Below, one piece after another: positions 27,101-40,800 of a stretch of DNA of 64,000 nucleotides. How positions within the stretch are numbered: the stretch's first letter is position 1; every line of letters starts with the position of its first letter. This stretch comes from Branchinecta lynchi (taxonomy: Eukaryota; Arthropoda; Branchiopoda; Anostraca; Branchinectidae), in the NCBI GenBank assembly GCA_023053575.1, contig JAKZAP010000041.1, positions 1 to 64,000 of the forward strand, read 5' to 3'. The notes under the pieces are model-generated. The model worked only from the letters and a program-made list of their open reading frames with translations, searched no databases and had not been told where the DNA came from. Position numbers and translations under genes: made by a program.

Positions 27101-30100
27101 ATGTTGCGAAACAGATATTCAGGAATAAATGCGAAGATTGATTGATTGATTCGTATGTCTAGAAAGCATGCGCAATGAGTCTAACCAGGGCAACCCTCCA
27201 TCAACTTAGAGCATGCAACTCGAGCTGATTTGTCTACCACTGCAGTCTTAAAATTACTGATGTGAAAACGCTCCTAATTATATGTTCCAGCAATTCCGGC
27301 GATATTATTTTTCGCCCATGGATTTAAGGCGCTAACTTTGCGTGCCATGCTGCCACCCACAGCATGGCAATGTCTCATATCTTGCATATGCGGATGACCT
27401 TCTTGTCATTAGCAGAAGTAAAGATAGCCTTTCTAAATCTGTTACTTACATACCTGAAGCTTTTGTTCGGATTGGTCTGTGTTGAAACGTTGATAAATGT
27501 GAGTACCTCAGTTTCGGCTCTTCTCCTTCACCTTCGCCTCTTGCATGCAAATCCTTTACTGTCCCTTCTGTCCTATCTTTTAGGTGGCTGGGCATTACTG
27601 TTACTAATAGTCCAAGATCTTTCCACTGATTTCCGATTCTAGGTTGAAGATTCAAGTTGTTTACTCTAGGATTGTTGGAAACAGAGGAAAATATAATCGT
27701 AAAGCTTTATATAAACTATATTCGTTTTTTTGCGATCATTCAGTTTTATACCTTTCTGGTTTCTACCCTCTGTTAAAAAAGAAAGATATCTCTTCTTTGC
27801 GTGTCCAATATATTTGTTTTGTAAATTCCTTCTTTTCCTCCCTCCTTGGTACCGTAATAGGAGGATTATGCATAAATTTGGGATGAACAATGTTTTCGCG
27901 AAAGTTGCCGTATTGAGCAGAAAGCTTTCTGATATCAACGCAAGCCAACTGCCACGCTCCGATCCCTTCTCAAGCCGGCCGTGGATGGCCCTCGCAGTTG
28001 CGGCGGTGGATCTCGCAAGAGCCCTTTCAGGGTCTTGAATGTGTTCATTTTTCGAAGTTTATTTTTCGTAGTTTATGTTTTTCTTTTCTCTTTTTTTTCT
28101 TTGTTCTTGAGTTTACTCCGCTATTTACCTTTGTTGTTATTAGTGGGTAAGAAAATAAATAAACTATAAAATATGGTTGCCTGAAGCTTTTCGTCTGGAT
28201 TATCGTGGAAGCCCCGGGAAAGTAGCAGGAGTACTGGGATGATTGTTACACAAAATGAACTGGGTAGTGGTTTGGCGTACGAGAGATTGCGCTACAACGT
28301 AAAACGTACGAAAAAAAGGAACTTACTAACAGTATGTCCTTCGGAATAATCGATTCTGGCAGAGGGGGTTGAGGGGGGGGGAGAGAAAGCATATGACGTG
28401 GCTTCAGCTTTCGCTGAACTACTGTGTGACAGCCTCTGGAATAGATTAAACAGCAAAAGTTTCAAAATCATCTCTAGCTTCCTTTTCAAATACTGCTGCA
28501 AGCACTTGTTCTTGATGACGTCAAATAGACAGTATCTTCACTGACGCGATATTGCCTGAGAACCCTAATACCCAACCGGTTCATGGAAGTGTTCAGTCCA
28601 TGTAATCAGGGCTGACACACAGAGTCTTTGGATATGTACAATGTTCTACACGTCAGGGATCCTTTTTTTAGTGTTTGCCTAAATGGTAGAAACAAGGTAT
28701 CATATCTGCTTTTATTTTACTGGATCCTAGGGGACGTTCTCGCGTGGATGGCTGTAGAGCTGAAAGGGTGATCCCGTCAACGCGAAAATGAGAAAATCGA
28801 TCGGGCATTGAACGGCCGAGGAAGATAGTTCCGTCCGCGGAAATGCCCATTCAGCTGGATGGGAGCATATGAGTGGGAAGGTCCACACAATATCCCCGTT
28901 CAGCTCAACTCTGCCCTTGGAGTGATATTGAATGGGAGGCGTCCGTCTAGCTGGATGGCCCGTTCAGTTGTTCATCCGTTCACGCAAAAATGACAAAAAC
29001 ATAGACGCCATCCACGCGAGAATGTCCGTCGAGCTCGACGGGAGGTCGACCGGATCAGAGCCATCCACGCCAAAACGTCCCCCTAGTAACAGGGAGCCGA
29101 TGAACTCACAGTGGTTGCTACCCTTCGTTTCTTCTGATTGATAAGGAAGATCTTTTGGGTCTTTACACTTGACAGACAAATAGGCACTTCACAATTAAAC
29201 CCTTTTGGATGTTTCCTCGTCGCTATAAAAAATCATGGACGACAGGGCCCAACCAGCGCACGACGTTATCCACTGATTCCTGGCCGAAGATTGAAAATTA
29301 AGTGTCTTTTTGGGATCCCAAAACGTAAGTGGAGGGATACCTATGACATCGTAAAAGTTGTCCGTCTGTCCGTCTGTTAGCACGATAACTCTCGAAGGGA
29401 ATGAGATATTTTGACGAAACTTGGTGTGAGGACTCTTTGGGTCAAGGGTAAGATCAAATTCGTAGATGGGCTCTGTCTGTAGCCCACATTCCGGGGTGGG
29501 GGAGGGGGTTCAAATTAAGGGGCAAAAAAATATTTTTAAACAGCTAATGTGATAGTCGATTATGGGGTAAAAAGACATGCTGAACACGTTATGCAAACTA
29601 TTTTATCGTCCGACAAGTAGTTCGCCCGGAATCCGGCAAAAATCGGAAAGTTGGTTAAAAGTAAAAGCTTCATTTGAAGTTGATTAAATATTCGATTTAG
29701 GGGTAAGAAGACATGCTGAAGATGGTGAAAACCATTTTCCCGGACGACTAGTTTGTCCGGAATCCGGCAAAAGCCGGAAAGTTGGTTAAAAGTAAAAGTT
29801 TGATTTGAAGTTGATTAAATGTTCGATTTAGGGGTAAGCAGACATGCTGAACACTTATGTGAAAATTATTTTCCACCCGGACAACTAATTCGCCCGGAAT
29901 ATGGCCAAAACCGGAAAATTTGTTAAAAGTAAGAAGTTTTATTTAAAGTTGATTAGATGACAGATTTAGGGGTAAGAAGAGACGCTGACTCTGTGTATGA
30001 CAATCATTTTTAAACCGGACATATAATTCGTCCGGAATCCGGTTGTAACCGTTATTTTTTTAGAAGCTAAAGTTTTATTTGAAATTGATTAGATGTTTTT

Positions 30101-31856
30101 GATAAGGAGATACCGTACGCTGAATTCGATTCTGAATTTTCTTTTTTTGCTGGACAAACAGTTCGCTCTGAATTCGGCCGAAACCGGAAATTTGACAGAA
30201 GTAAAGAAGGAAGTTTCGGACAGTAGCCTATCGTCAAAATAGATATGGCTTATAGAGGTAGATCTGAACTTGATTTTCTCTAATGATTAGCCTGGCGAAG
30301 ACAAGACCCAGTTGTCTGGATCAAATATTAGATTTTTGGGATCCCATCGAAACCTTAGGTCTTGTTCTGTGTGTTTATGTGTTTCATTTATTTTCTTTCA
30401 ATTACTTGGCTTTTTCAAAATGGCGGGTTATAAATAAATCACTTACTTATTACGTACTTACAATTAACACTTCATACATTTCATTTCATCATACATTTCT
30501 TGGTGCTGTAAAAACTTCTTTTCACAGGAAAAGGACACAAAGGATAGCCCTCCTTTCAGGAGACGTGCTCTCAATCGTTTGCTCAACTACGTCTACCACC
30601 GGCTGCACTTCAGGGTGAGTGCCATCATTGCCGTTTCTCAGTACGTGCTTCTTTGAACGTTAGTTAATCGTGAACAGTGCCCTTTTGGGCTAAATGGTTA
30701 AATAAAGACCCAAAATAACTAATTCAGGGGTTCTTAAAGAGCTCTTAGTTAGCTAGCAGTTGCAGCAAGTGGATGAAAATGGCACTGTTCAAGAGTACCT
30801 AGCGTTCTAAGCAGTATACCTCTAATGTATCAGTCTCGAACTTGGATATATGACGTCAATTTTCTCTGGCTTCCGCTGGAATACGGCTCTTTCCTTTCGC
30901 GCAAGATTTGCAGCAAATAGCAACAATGGCGCCGCGTCTTATGTTGATGCGATCTTGAGCTTAAAATGGTCATGTGTTGAAGCTTAAGAAATAGCAGAGC
31001 TGAAAGCTTATCCCGTGTCTTTGTTTTGTCTCTTACTAGCTGTAGCTAGCATCGCCAACCAGTCGTTTCCGCGCTTTAGCCAGCCTCCACTTTCTCACTT
31101 AGTTCATTAGGAGATTTTTCAGACAGGTGAGCCAGTCAAAGCAGAAGTGAAACATGAAATTATTCCGTTATTTTCCCTCTCACTAACAAGTGCAATCAAC
31201 GGACCTATTTTCAGTTTTCGTTTCAGAGTTGTTTATACGCTTTTGCTTTCTAGTCAAACTTAATCTTCCCGTCAAGAGTTTTTCACAATTGAGCCACGCC
31301 TCTCGCTTCGTTTCTGATATATTTGTTCGGTCGGAGGTATGGACTGTATTAACCAGTCAGAGATATCAATTGTTGACGACTTATTTAAGATTGTGCGGAA
31401 CCTGTTGTGTGCTTTCGCACTGGAGAGACATGCGAGAGTAAATGCATAGGAGCTGATCTGTTTTTGGGATCTCAGAATGTCAGTGACGGGATACCTATGA
31501 CTTCGTGAAGTTTGTCCGTCTATCCCTCCGTCCATCCGTCTGTCTTTCTGTTAGCACGATAAATCGCGAAGGGGTTGTGATATTTTATTCAAACTTATTT
31601 TAAAGATTGCTTGGGTCAAAGTAGACTACAGTTAAGTTCGAAGATGGGCTCTGAACCTTTATATTAGGGTTGGGGGAGGGGTTTCAAATTAAGGGCGAAC
31701 ATTTTAGTTTTAAAAGCTAGTGAGATAGTCAATTTATGGATAAGGAGACACGCTGAATCCGATTATGAAAGTTATTTTCTCGCTGGCTAAGTAGTTAAGC
31801 CAGAATCCGGCCAAAAACCGGAAAATTTGTTAAAAGTTTTTTTCTGAAGTTTTAAA

Positions 31857-31899
<43 letters not shown>

Positions 31900-34800
31900 T
31901 TATACCCGTAGCCATAATTTAACTTATTTTTATATTACGTAAAAAAAAAAGAAAAAAATCTTCTTTCGTACTTTTTGTGGCTACTCCTCCTTCCCTCAGT
32001 GACGTTAATTTAGTCTATTTTTACCCATTTTTAACTATTTACGTCACTTAACTTTTGAAAATAAGCCCGTATTGTATTTACTATTCTTCCCCCCTAAGAC
32101 ATCTTATTTTTATTTTTGTTTGTCCTACACACCTCAACCATAAATTAAATTTTACTCCCAACCTAAAAATAAAAAAATAAAACCATAAAGATTTTACCAT
32201 ACCACACATATAAGGGGAAAAAACGACATAAAGGGACAAATATATCTTTCCAACTATAAACAACTATAAAACATTTCCAACTCCACACAATATTTAAATT
32301 ATACTATAAAACGCAAAATGCATTTTTGGAAACAAACTTGACTAGTTTACTTTACCACAACCATATTTATTTATAAATCTTTTTTTAAACTCATTTTTCA
32401 AAGACATAAAAACTAATTTACTGGAAAATTACAAACAAACAAAAAACACGAAATACCCACGACTGCAAGGGGCTCTTCCCGTCCGTAAAACTAAATAACA
32501 ATATCACTTTAAAATAATCAACCATTAAATACACAATTTACAAATCATGACGTAATTTACATATAATTGGGTACACACAATGTATATATATCAAAATAAA
32601 AACATAACAACTCAACACAATCACTGGGCCTTGCGTTGTTGGGCATTTCGTAAAAATTAAATTTTTTATAAACCATAAACTTTCCAGTAAAATTTTAAAA
32701 CCCAATGAGACCGATATATGGTGAGGAGACTGGCTGAATCCATATCTGAAACTACTTTTCTCGCCGGACAATAGAGTTTACCCGGAATCCGGCCAAACTG
32801 GAAATTTGGTAAAAGTAAAAGTTACTCTTAATTCGATTAGAGGTTCGTGTTGGGGGTAAGAACACTCGATGAATCCATTTCTAAGCTTTACTTTCTGGTC
32901 AGACGAGTAATTCTGCCAAAATTTGCCAAAACACGGAAATTTGGTGGACTCAAAAAGTGAAACTTTTAAGTCGACAAAGGGTATGTGGAGGACTAAATCT
33001 GCATGACCCGGCTGTCTGGAGCAAGAAGTCCGATAAATATTCGAATTTTAGGATCTCATCGTAACCTTTGGTCTTGTTTTTTGGGGGGAGTTTGAACTAA
33101 AATGCAGCAAATGTAAGCCCGTGGGAGGAAAAGATGCGCTCTTCAGTCAGCTTTAAATGACCCTTCCTTGGGCCAACGTAACAGGCAGATATTAAATTAG
33201 TAAGTAAATAAGTAAGTAAGTAAGGTTATTAGACATAAATTAGCTATCGAGCTAATTTGATTGTCTTTACGAAATATCATTCTTTTTAACACTCACAGGT
33301 TACATAACGGGACACATGGCGGTACATTGACATTTTAATAAACATATTTACGGAAAACGAAGCAAACGTATTAATGTGCCTCTTTGTTTTGTTTTTAACT
33401 GGCTTCGGCCTTCAGCTGCGAACGTGGACGATTGTTTACGGGCGCATCAGGTGGGAGGATATGACGGTGTTGGGCAGATTGAATAGCCAAACTTGAAAAT
33501 CAGTGTATTACGACGTTCATGCTGTGAGAAGAGGGATAAGTCTGTTAGTAGAGATTCTTAAGAGCTTGAAGTTACTTGCTGACCTAGTATAACTGAAACG
33601 ACTCTCTTTTGTCCACGCTCTAGTTCATCAGACACGTATGCTGTATGTTTTTGCTTTTATCATTTGAAGAGCGATTCAAATTTGTTGATAACCTGTCATT
33701 TATCTTAAAATAAAAACTCGCAAAAAAAGGAAATGAACGAAGTTATTTTTTGTGCGGGAGTGTTTGCTGAATGACGGTATCACGTTACCGAAAACTGGTA
33801 CCCCTGCTAAGCCTCCCCACTAAATTCTAATGAAACCTTACTCCAAGTTAGAAGCTAACGAGTTTGATTTTTCCAACGAGAGGAAACGATTGAAGGTCGT
33901 TCTGAGCAGGCATGCATATGCAAATTGTGGAATCTTTAAACCAGGTTGCCTGAATTTCTGGAAAGGAAATACCGACACCGGCTATAATCTCTCTTACATT
34001 CTTGGACAGTGCCATTGTGCATTTTGCTGTAACTTACTTTGAGACTAAAAAATTTTTTTCTCGTTTTTCCAGCTACCGTACCCTATTATCCAGAGAGATC
34101 TAACCATTCCGCCGATGTCCATTGAAGATTTGAAGAAAGAAAAGCCGGTCAGTGATTCGCCAAGTGAGTCTGCTATTTACTCCCTTAAGCTTACTCCCAC
34201 GTCACTCGAGCTCTTTGTTATGTTTCAGCTTCTTTTCAAGTACAAGCAACTGCGTTGGTGGAAACGTCAACGTCGCAAGTAGGGAGTTTTCGGAATTGCT
34301 GCTGGATGTCGGGCTCGTTTTAATCACCTTTAGCACTCGAGCCAAAGCCCCGCACCTCGTCGCCCTAGTACTATTCACTACAATATTGTCTAACTATACA
34401 CTATTTTCCGGACAATTGCTTTATTTATAATTGCCGTATCGCGTACATGACAAAAAAGTTCTGCAGTCCAATGCCGTGAAGTTCGTTTTAAGATAAAGAA
34501 TCTTAGTCATGTTTGAAATGAGTTATAATGCCGCTAGGGCTACTTCCAAAATTGATATAGTAGTCTGGTTTTACGCAAAAACATAACCTTAATTAATTTG
34601 CACTTGGGAGCGAACAATTGGTCCTTGATGCACTGTAAAAAGTTTCTCCGTATAAAGATTAAAGTTAACTGCAGGATTTGATACTCGGATTCATCTTATC
34701 TCTATTTGGTATTAATCTTATCTGCGTAGAGATAAGAATAATCTAAGTAGCAAATACTGCAGGTAACTTTAATCTTTATACGGAAAAACTTTTTACAGAG

Positions 34801-37800
34801 TGGATCTGTTATGCTGAATACTAAATTAAGCTTTGAGGACCAGAACCACACTGTAATAAAAAAAAAAATCGTGCAGTATTTGCTACTGGGATTAATCTTG
34901 TCTCTACTTACGATAAGATTATCTCTATTTAGGATTAATCTTATCCCAGTAGAGATAATATTAATCCTAGTAGCAAATACTGCAGTTAACTTTAATCCTA
35001 ACTCGGAGAAACTTTGTGCAGTGCAGAGAGAGCTCATAGATTGCTTAGTGTTTCCGTGGAACACTGGTCCATTGACGATCAGGTGCTTTCTTGAAAGATA
35101 TCATATCAGCCGTGATATTACCGAACCCAGTTACATGCTATTTTTATTTTATTTTATTTCAGATAAGGCCATCATGGACCACAATTTAACAAAATACACT
35201 CAACAATCAAACAAATTTAAGTTCCAGGTCACTTACGTGACTCCCGTCAAAAGCCCTGCGTACAACTCACGAGTCCACGCAAGCCATACTGGCAGAGAAA
35301 GCCGCATCTGAGGCCCACAAAGGATCCTAAGAAGTGGGCTAGGGGATCGGAGGATCCTGGTTTGAAGGGAAAGAATTGACCGCCTCCGAAGTTCACCAAA
35401 AGATGGAAGCCGTTCACCAACAAACATTCCCGATGCACTACAATTCCAATGAAGACCGTGAAGCCACCGGAACGAATTATTATACATAACCCGAAAAGAA
35501 TTCTCACATTTCACACTGACATTACAAGCAACAGGAAGGCAGTAAAGTGGCGTGCAGTAAGCCCTGAAAAGAAAACTCTTTACCGGGGCCTCGCAACTAC
35601 CAAACCTCCTTATCAGTATATTTGCTCTAATAGATAGAAGATAGATAATAATAGATAATAGCGAAGAAACATGCGCTTCAGCATTCATCGAAGATGAAAA
35701 CGTGAAACCCGAGTATTTGGAATGCTGGACGACTTGAATCTTTGAACTAGATAGTACAGCATCTGGGATAATCTTTAAATGAAGACCACGTGGACTGAAT
35801 GCCATACACAGCGTTTTCTTTGTGTTGAAGACGACACCATGCATCAAAGCAAATGCATAACAAACAGCCAGTAGCTTATTCAGTGCTGCTACTGTTGGGG
35901 CAAGAAACGGCTAGGTTGTCAGCATAACTAAGGTTGTTGAAACACAGCCCTTGTATGAAGCAATCAACTCCAGTTCTAGCCAACAACAAATTCAAATCAT
36001 CAAGATACATGTTACACAATAACGGAGACAGCACACCTCCTTGGCGAACCCCATTCAACACTGCGAATGGCTGGCTAATTACACCACTCCACTTCACTCG
36101 GAACTGCTGTGTCTGAAACCAAGCAGCTAGGGTTCCAGTTACCCTAGGGTCAATACCCCTCGAGACCATCTTATTCAGAAGCTTCTTGTGGTTAACGCTG
36201 TCAAACGCGGCCTTGGCGTCGATAAAACACACAAACACCGGGCTAGAAAACATCCAGAAGTACCGGATTACCGCCTGTAAAATAAAAACAGAAAAAACGG
36301 TTGATGATTTTTCTTTAAACCCAAACTGGTAATGTGAAGAACGAAGCTGGGGTTCAAGAATAGTATACAAACACTTCTCGAACACCTTTGACACAACTGC
36401 AGCCAGCGCAATTGGTCGGTAACTGGAAACTGCAGACATATCACCGGAGCTCGTCTTGGGTATTGGAACAGGACATACTTCAGTCAAAGCCGGGACAAAA
36501 TGATGATTCAGAAAACCATTAAATAGCACAGACAACATGCAAGTCACAGTCGGACCGGCAAATTTAATGTGGTTAGCTGTAATATCATCAAGTCCACCAG
36601 GCTTACTACCTGCAAGCCCAGACACCACGCGAGAAATACTCTCTACGGATATCAGCTGCTCACCAGGGTTAAGATGGGAGTCAATAAAGGCCTGACGCGT
36701 CAGACCACTCACATCCGATTCTACCGAAGAAAAAACTTCGTTGAAGTGTCCACGCCATAACTCGGCAATCACAATAGGGCCAATCGCTGGCCCAACTCGT
36801 TCTGCCGCTTTTGGAACCGATACACGCTGAACCTTCGCAACACACTTCCAAAACGCATTAAACCGAAGTGTCCCAAGAGCCCTTGCAAGTGCCGTAGCCC
36901 GAAGTATGCTTCTTGCAGTTAGAAATGCCCAAAGTAAGGATGAGTAAGGCTAAAGCTAGATTCCCACACAAGGCGGATTCCGGTTCGCCTGCAACATTAC
37001 GCCCCGCCGCGGAAACCGCCTCGTCAAACCTCTGGCTTCTGAAGGTATTGACTAAACTTTAGCCGGTTATCTACAGTCCGTGACGTGTTCATGACGTCAT
37101 GAAAGAAATAGGAAAATTCGATAAACTAATGTTCCAGAATATAAATTTGTATCTATATATATAGACCCGAGCGGCCAGCGAGGCGCCGGACGCGTTTACA
37201 CTTATAAACCGTACTAGGGACAATCAGTTTCGTTAGTAAATGAAAAATATAGACTTTTTGTGTGACGTCACGACCCGTAGATGATCGGCTGAAGTTTAGT
37301 CAACACCCTTCTGAAGGGTGCTTTAGCGTTCTGCGTAGGATCATCTTTAATTCCTTCCATAAGTATAATAAATATTGGAATAAATCTGTATTTTGTCTAT
37401 CACTTGCAGCTAATTATATGTTCCCAGTATTTTGAATGTTTTCTTTATTTTTTGTTTCTCTCTCGAAAATGTCTGAACTTTCCCGTGGCACACAGATGAA
37501 GATTGGTTACGGACTAAAATTACTATAGTTGCGTTTTTGCTGATACCACGGCCTAAAGTTGTTTTTGCAGTTACCGTGGTATCTGAGACCAGGGTCGAAA
37601 GGCGTTTTGGTATCGAAAAAGTCATCTCACTTTCATGATCACCAACTAAAGAGCCTATGATTTTGTCAAATTGGTGGGATAGACGTTTGGCACTTAGGGA
37701 TGTGACTGGATATCAGTTTTTCTTTTGGGATAGTATCAGATACCATGGTAACTGCAAAAACGACTAATTGCATATCCAGTTACCGTGGGTACAGATACCA

Positions 37801-40800
37801 TGGTATCTGCAAAAACTTGACAGAGGTTTCTTGCTTAGGTTCTACACCACAGCCCCTTGGTGAGAATACATTGAGGGTCAAATTTCTATTGAGGTCACCT
37901 ATTGAACTTGATGAGATCAGGAGGAAGACTATTCTGCGAAGATATACCACCATCACAGAGTACCTTCACGATGTCCAGATGATTATGCACAACGCTGCCG
38001 TCTACCATGGTGGTAAGAATACCAGCTCAGTTGTAGAGAGTTAAATCCGGGCTACACTTTCCGGCAGTCTTGGATTTTGGACGTTCCGGAGATTTCGCAA
38101 AAACTTATCATTTAATTGGACGATGAAAGGCTAGACGACGAGATCAGCGGGCGTATTCTCAGTCTTTGGTAGGACTTCATCCGATGTCTTCATATCATTT
38201 TTTCTTGCCGTTTCTTTTTGCGAAGGTTAAGTTATATGTCTATTCAGGCGGCTGTCGGTCCGAAGAACGTGGGTACCGGGTCTTTTGATTGGCTCTCGTG
38301 TTACTTGACTTCCTTATTCAGGTAAGACTGGTGATCGAAATCACCCCATATGGTGGTGGTTACAGACAGATAAAATGGTGAAAGGTCTAGCTTTTCAGGT
38401 TCTTGGAAATTTGTAATCAAATTAAAGAAAAAACTAAATCCTGACCGCTTATGGCTGTTAATGAGGGATTTAAAAGGGACCGCTCTGTTCTCAAATGCCC
38501 AAAGACCGGCATGGTATTTCAGACGGACAAATTTCCACAGGGTCGAAAAGAAAGAAAAGTTTTAGACCTAAAACTAAAGGTTCAATAATTTTTAAATTGT
38601 TTTTCCTTTTTCTCGCCTGTTACCAGAAGGGGACGTGAACGTTTTTGAGCCGGAACCTAAGGCTGATAGTCGTAAATTTGCAGTCGATTTAAATAGTTAA
38701 AAAGTTCACTCCTTGAATCCAAAAGGAGCAGTTTGGCTTTCAAAAGCGAGCGAAACCATCAGTAAGGATGCACTACCAAGCAACCAGAACCTGAAATGGG
38801 CATTTTAGAATAAACAAAGTTAGAACTCCCGTATGTTTGCCTTTTGCGGAGACCTTGTAGGGTGAGAAGTTAGATTAGGAAGTGCCGAGTAGAAAATCTA
38901 ACCAGACACTCATGTGATACTATCCAAGTCAACACTAGTTACAGTTAAGACAAGTTATAATTGTTTTTATTTGTCGAGTTATGTGATGAGGATGGTACAT
39001 GAAAAAAATCGATGTTCGGCTTCGTCAGTGAGGGAATTTTCGAAAGTAATTTGAAATGAATTGAATAGTAATTTTGAAAAAAAGCAAGTGTGTTTTTTTT
39101 TATCTTTTATTGCCAAATACTTATCGTGGGAGCTTTTGAATTAAAACAAAACAGCTTTCGGTTCTTAAAATGATTTTTAGCGTTTTTTGTATCTTTAATT
39201 CATGACAAGGAACATATCTTGCGATTAACCCGTTATATTAATGATAATATATATTAATCCTAAATCATAATAGGTTAATCGAGTTTCGCTAGTTTAGTTG
39301 TTAGTTATGGTCTGAAGGAATCCCCTGCCAAGAAGGGCTGAACTGTCGCCAATGAGAATCTCAGCTGACAAGTTCCTTTACCACCGCCAAAGATGATCTG
39401 TAGTCAGCACAGGCCTGAGGCTGTTTTTTTGTTTATTTCAGTTCTTCTTCTTCTTCTTTAATGGTTGTCGTTTCCAGGCGATGGGGGATATCGCCCTATC
39501 ACGACACGTATATCTTTTTGTTTTCAGTTAATTCTGTCTTTGCTGATGCCGCTCGGGCCATGATTCGCGATTGTACCTATGATCTAAATGAGATTCGTCA
39601 GTGCCGGTACTGCTATCGCGTATCGAACGAGATGAAAACAGAAGACTGGTTCTGTGAGCCATGTTACCCGAAACATGAGCTGGTTTTCGCAAGGCAAAAA
39701 GGATATCCGTTTTGGCCAGCCAAGGTGAGATAAAAACTTGTTTATTAAAGTCTAAATGAAAAGCCAACTTATGTTGTGTTATTTAATTGAACACACTGAA
39801 TTATTTGGGTTCTGCAAAGGGATTTTTTTATTTTCCACTATCTGCTCCAGTTATGACGTTCTACTACGACGCGGGAAATTTCGAATCGCAACACAAACGC
39901 GGCTTTTCAGTGGGCGGTGGTGAGATTGGTGAAGATTGCTTAGTGCCAACAAAAATCGTAAATCTTTCTCGTAAGGCAGTAAGGTTTCTCGTAAGGGTAC
40001 CACGCACACGGAAATTCCACGATTTGAAAATCGATTATTAGTGAATAGCGGAACAATGAAGTAACGCATTTTCAGCGGGTCTTCAAGCCAATTTAATTGA
40101 ATAAGTGATGGATAACTAGATTGTCGTATCTCAGCCCTTTTCGGTAAACTTTAAGACTTAGATTCTTAGCCATTTTCAGCGGAATTTGATTTAACGATTC
40201 AGCGAAGCTGAAATGTAACGATGTAAACTTAAAGATCTAATCGGTTAAGAGAACCTTCTTTCTACAAGGTTATGACGGATGCGAACTAAGAGTGATATAC
40301 CGTGCGACAGTATAATGTCGGAATTCCGTCTTTTCAGTATTAGCTACCTCTCCTGCGGTACCGGTAGTCAAGTTTCAGTTTGCTACACAATTGTATCTCA
40401 CTGTGTGTTTCTTAGGTTATCAAGAAGAATGGGAACATATACGACGTTCGATTCTTTGGCGGCGAACACGAAAGGGCGAACATTGACTACAATAACATCA
40501 AACCCATCGACTCGAGCATTCAAAAACTTCAGGTATGTCCTCCGGTTCTTACAAAGGCTATTTTATGTCTAATGTTTGACCAGTTCCGCCAATTTCACCA
40601 ATAGGTGGTATTCAAACTTAACGAAAGAAGAAGCATATTCAAAAGTATAAAAAAATAAATGTTAAAACTAGATTTTGTAGTCAGTCTTTATGACAGAAGA
40701 GAGCTGAAATAGTTGACAGCTGATATCAAGTTTGGTATTTAGATTAATAAAACCCAAGTAGAGCAGTGTTCAAATAAACATACCTTCACTGTACTAAATG

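Larger units (their letters stand above)
35138..36950 (-). mobile_element. 5'-truncated, degraded LINE of the LINE A type
   Basis: On the minus strand the reverse transcriptase and C-terminus resemble the 739-3591 protein throughout (IAELWRGHFNEVFSSVES against ICELWRSKFEALFSSVGS). The 3' end carries an AAATA microsatellite tail (35138-35165). It sits in ZMYND11 intron 5, opposite to the gene. Confidence 0.85.

Noticed and set aside
27362..27642. 92-codon leucine-rich ORF as a membrane protein
   Set aside because: It is out of frame with the LINE reverse transcriptase fragment read in the neighbouring frame (LAYADDLLVISRS).
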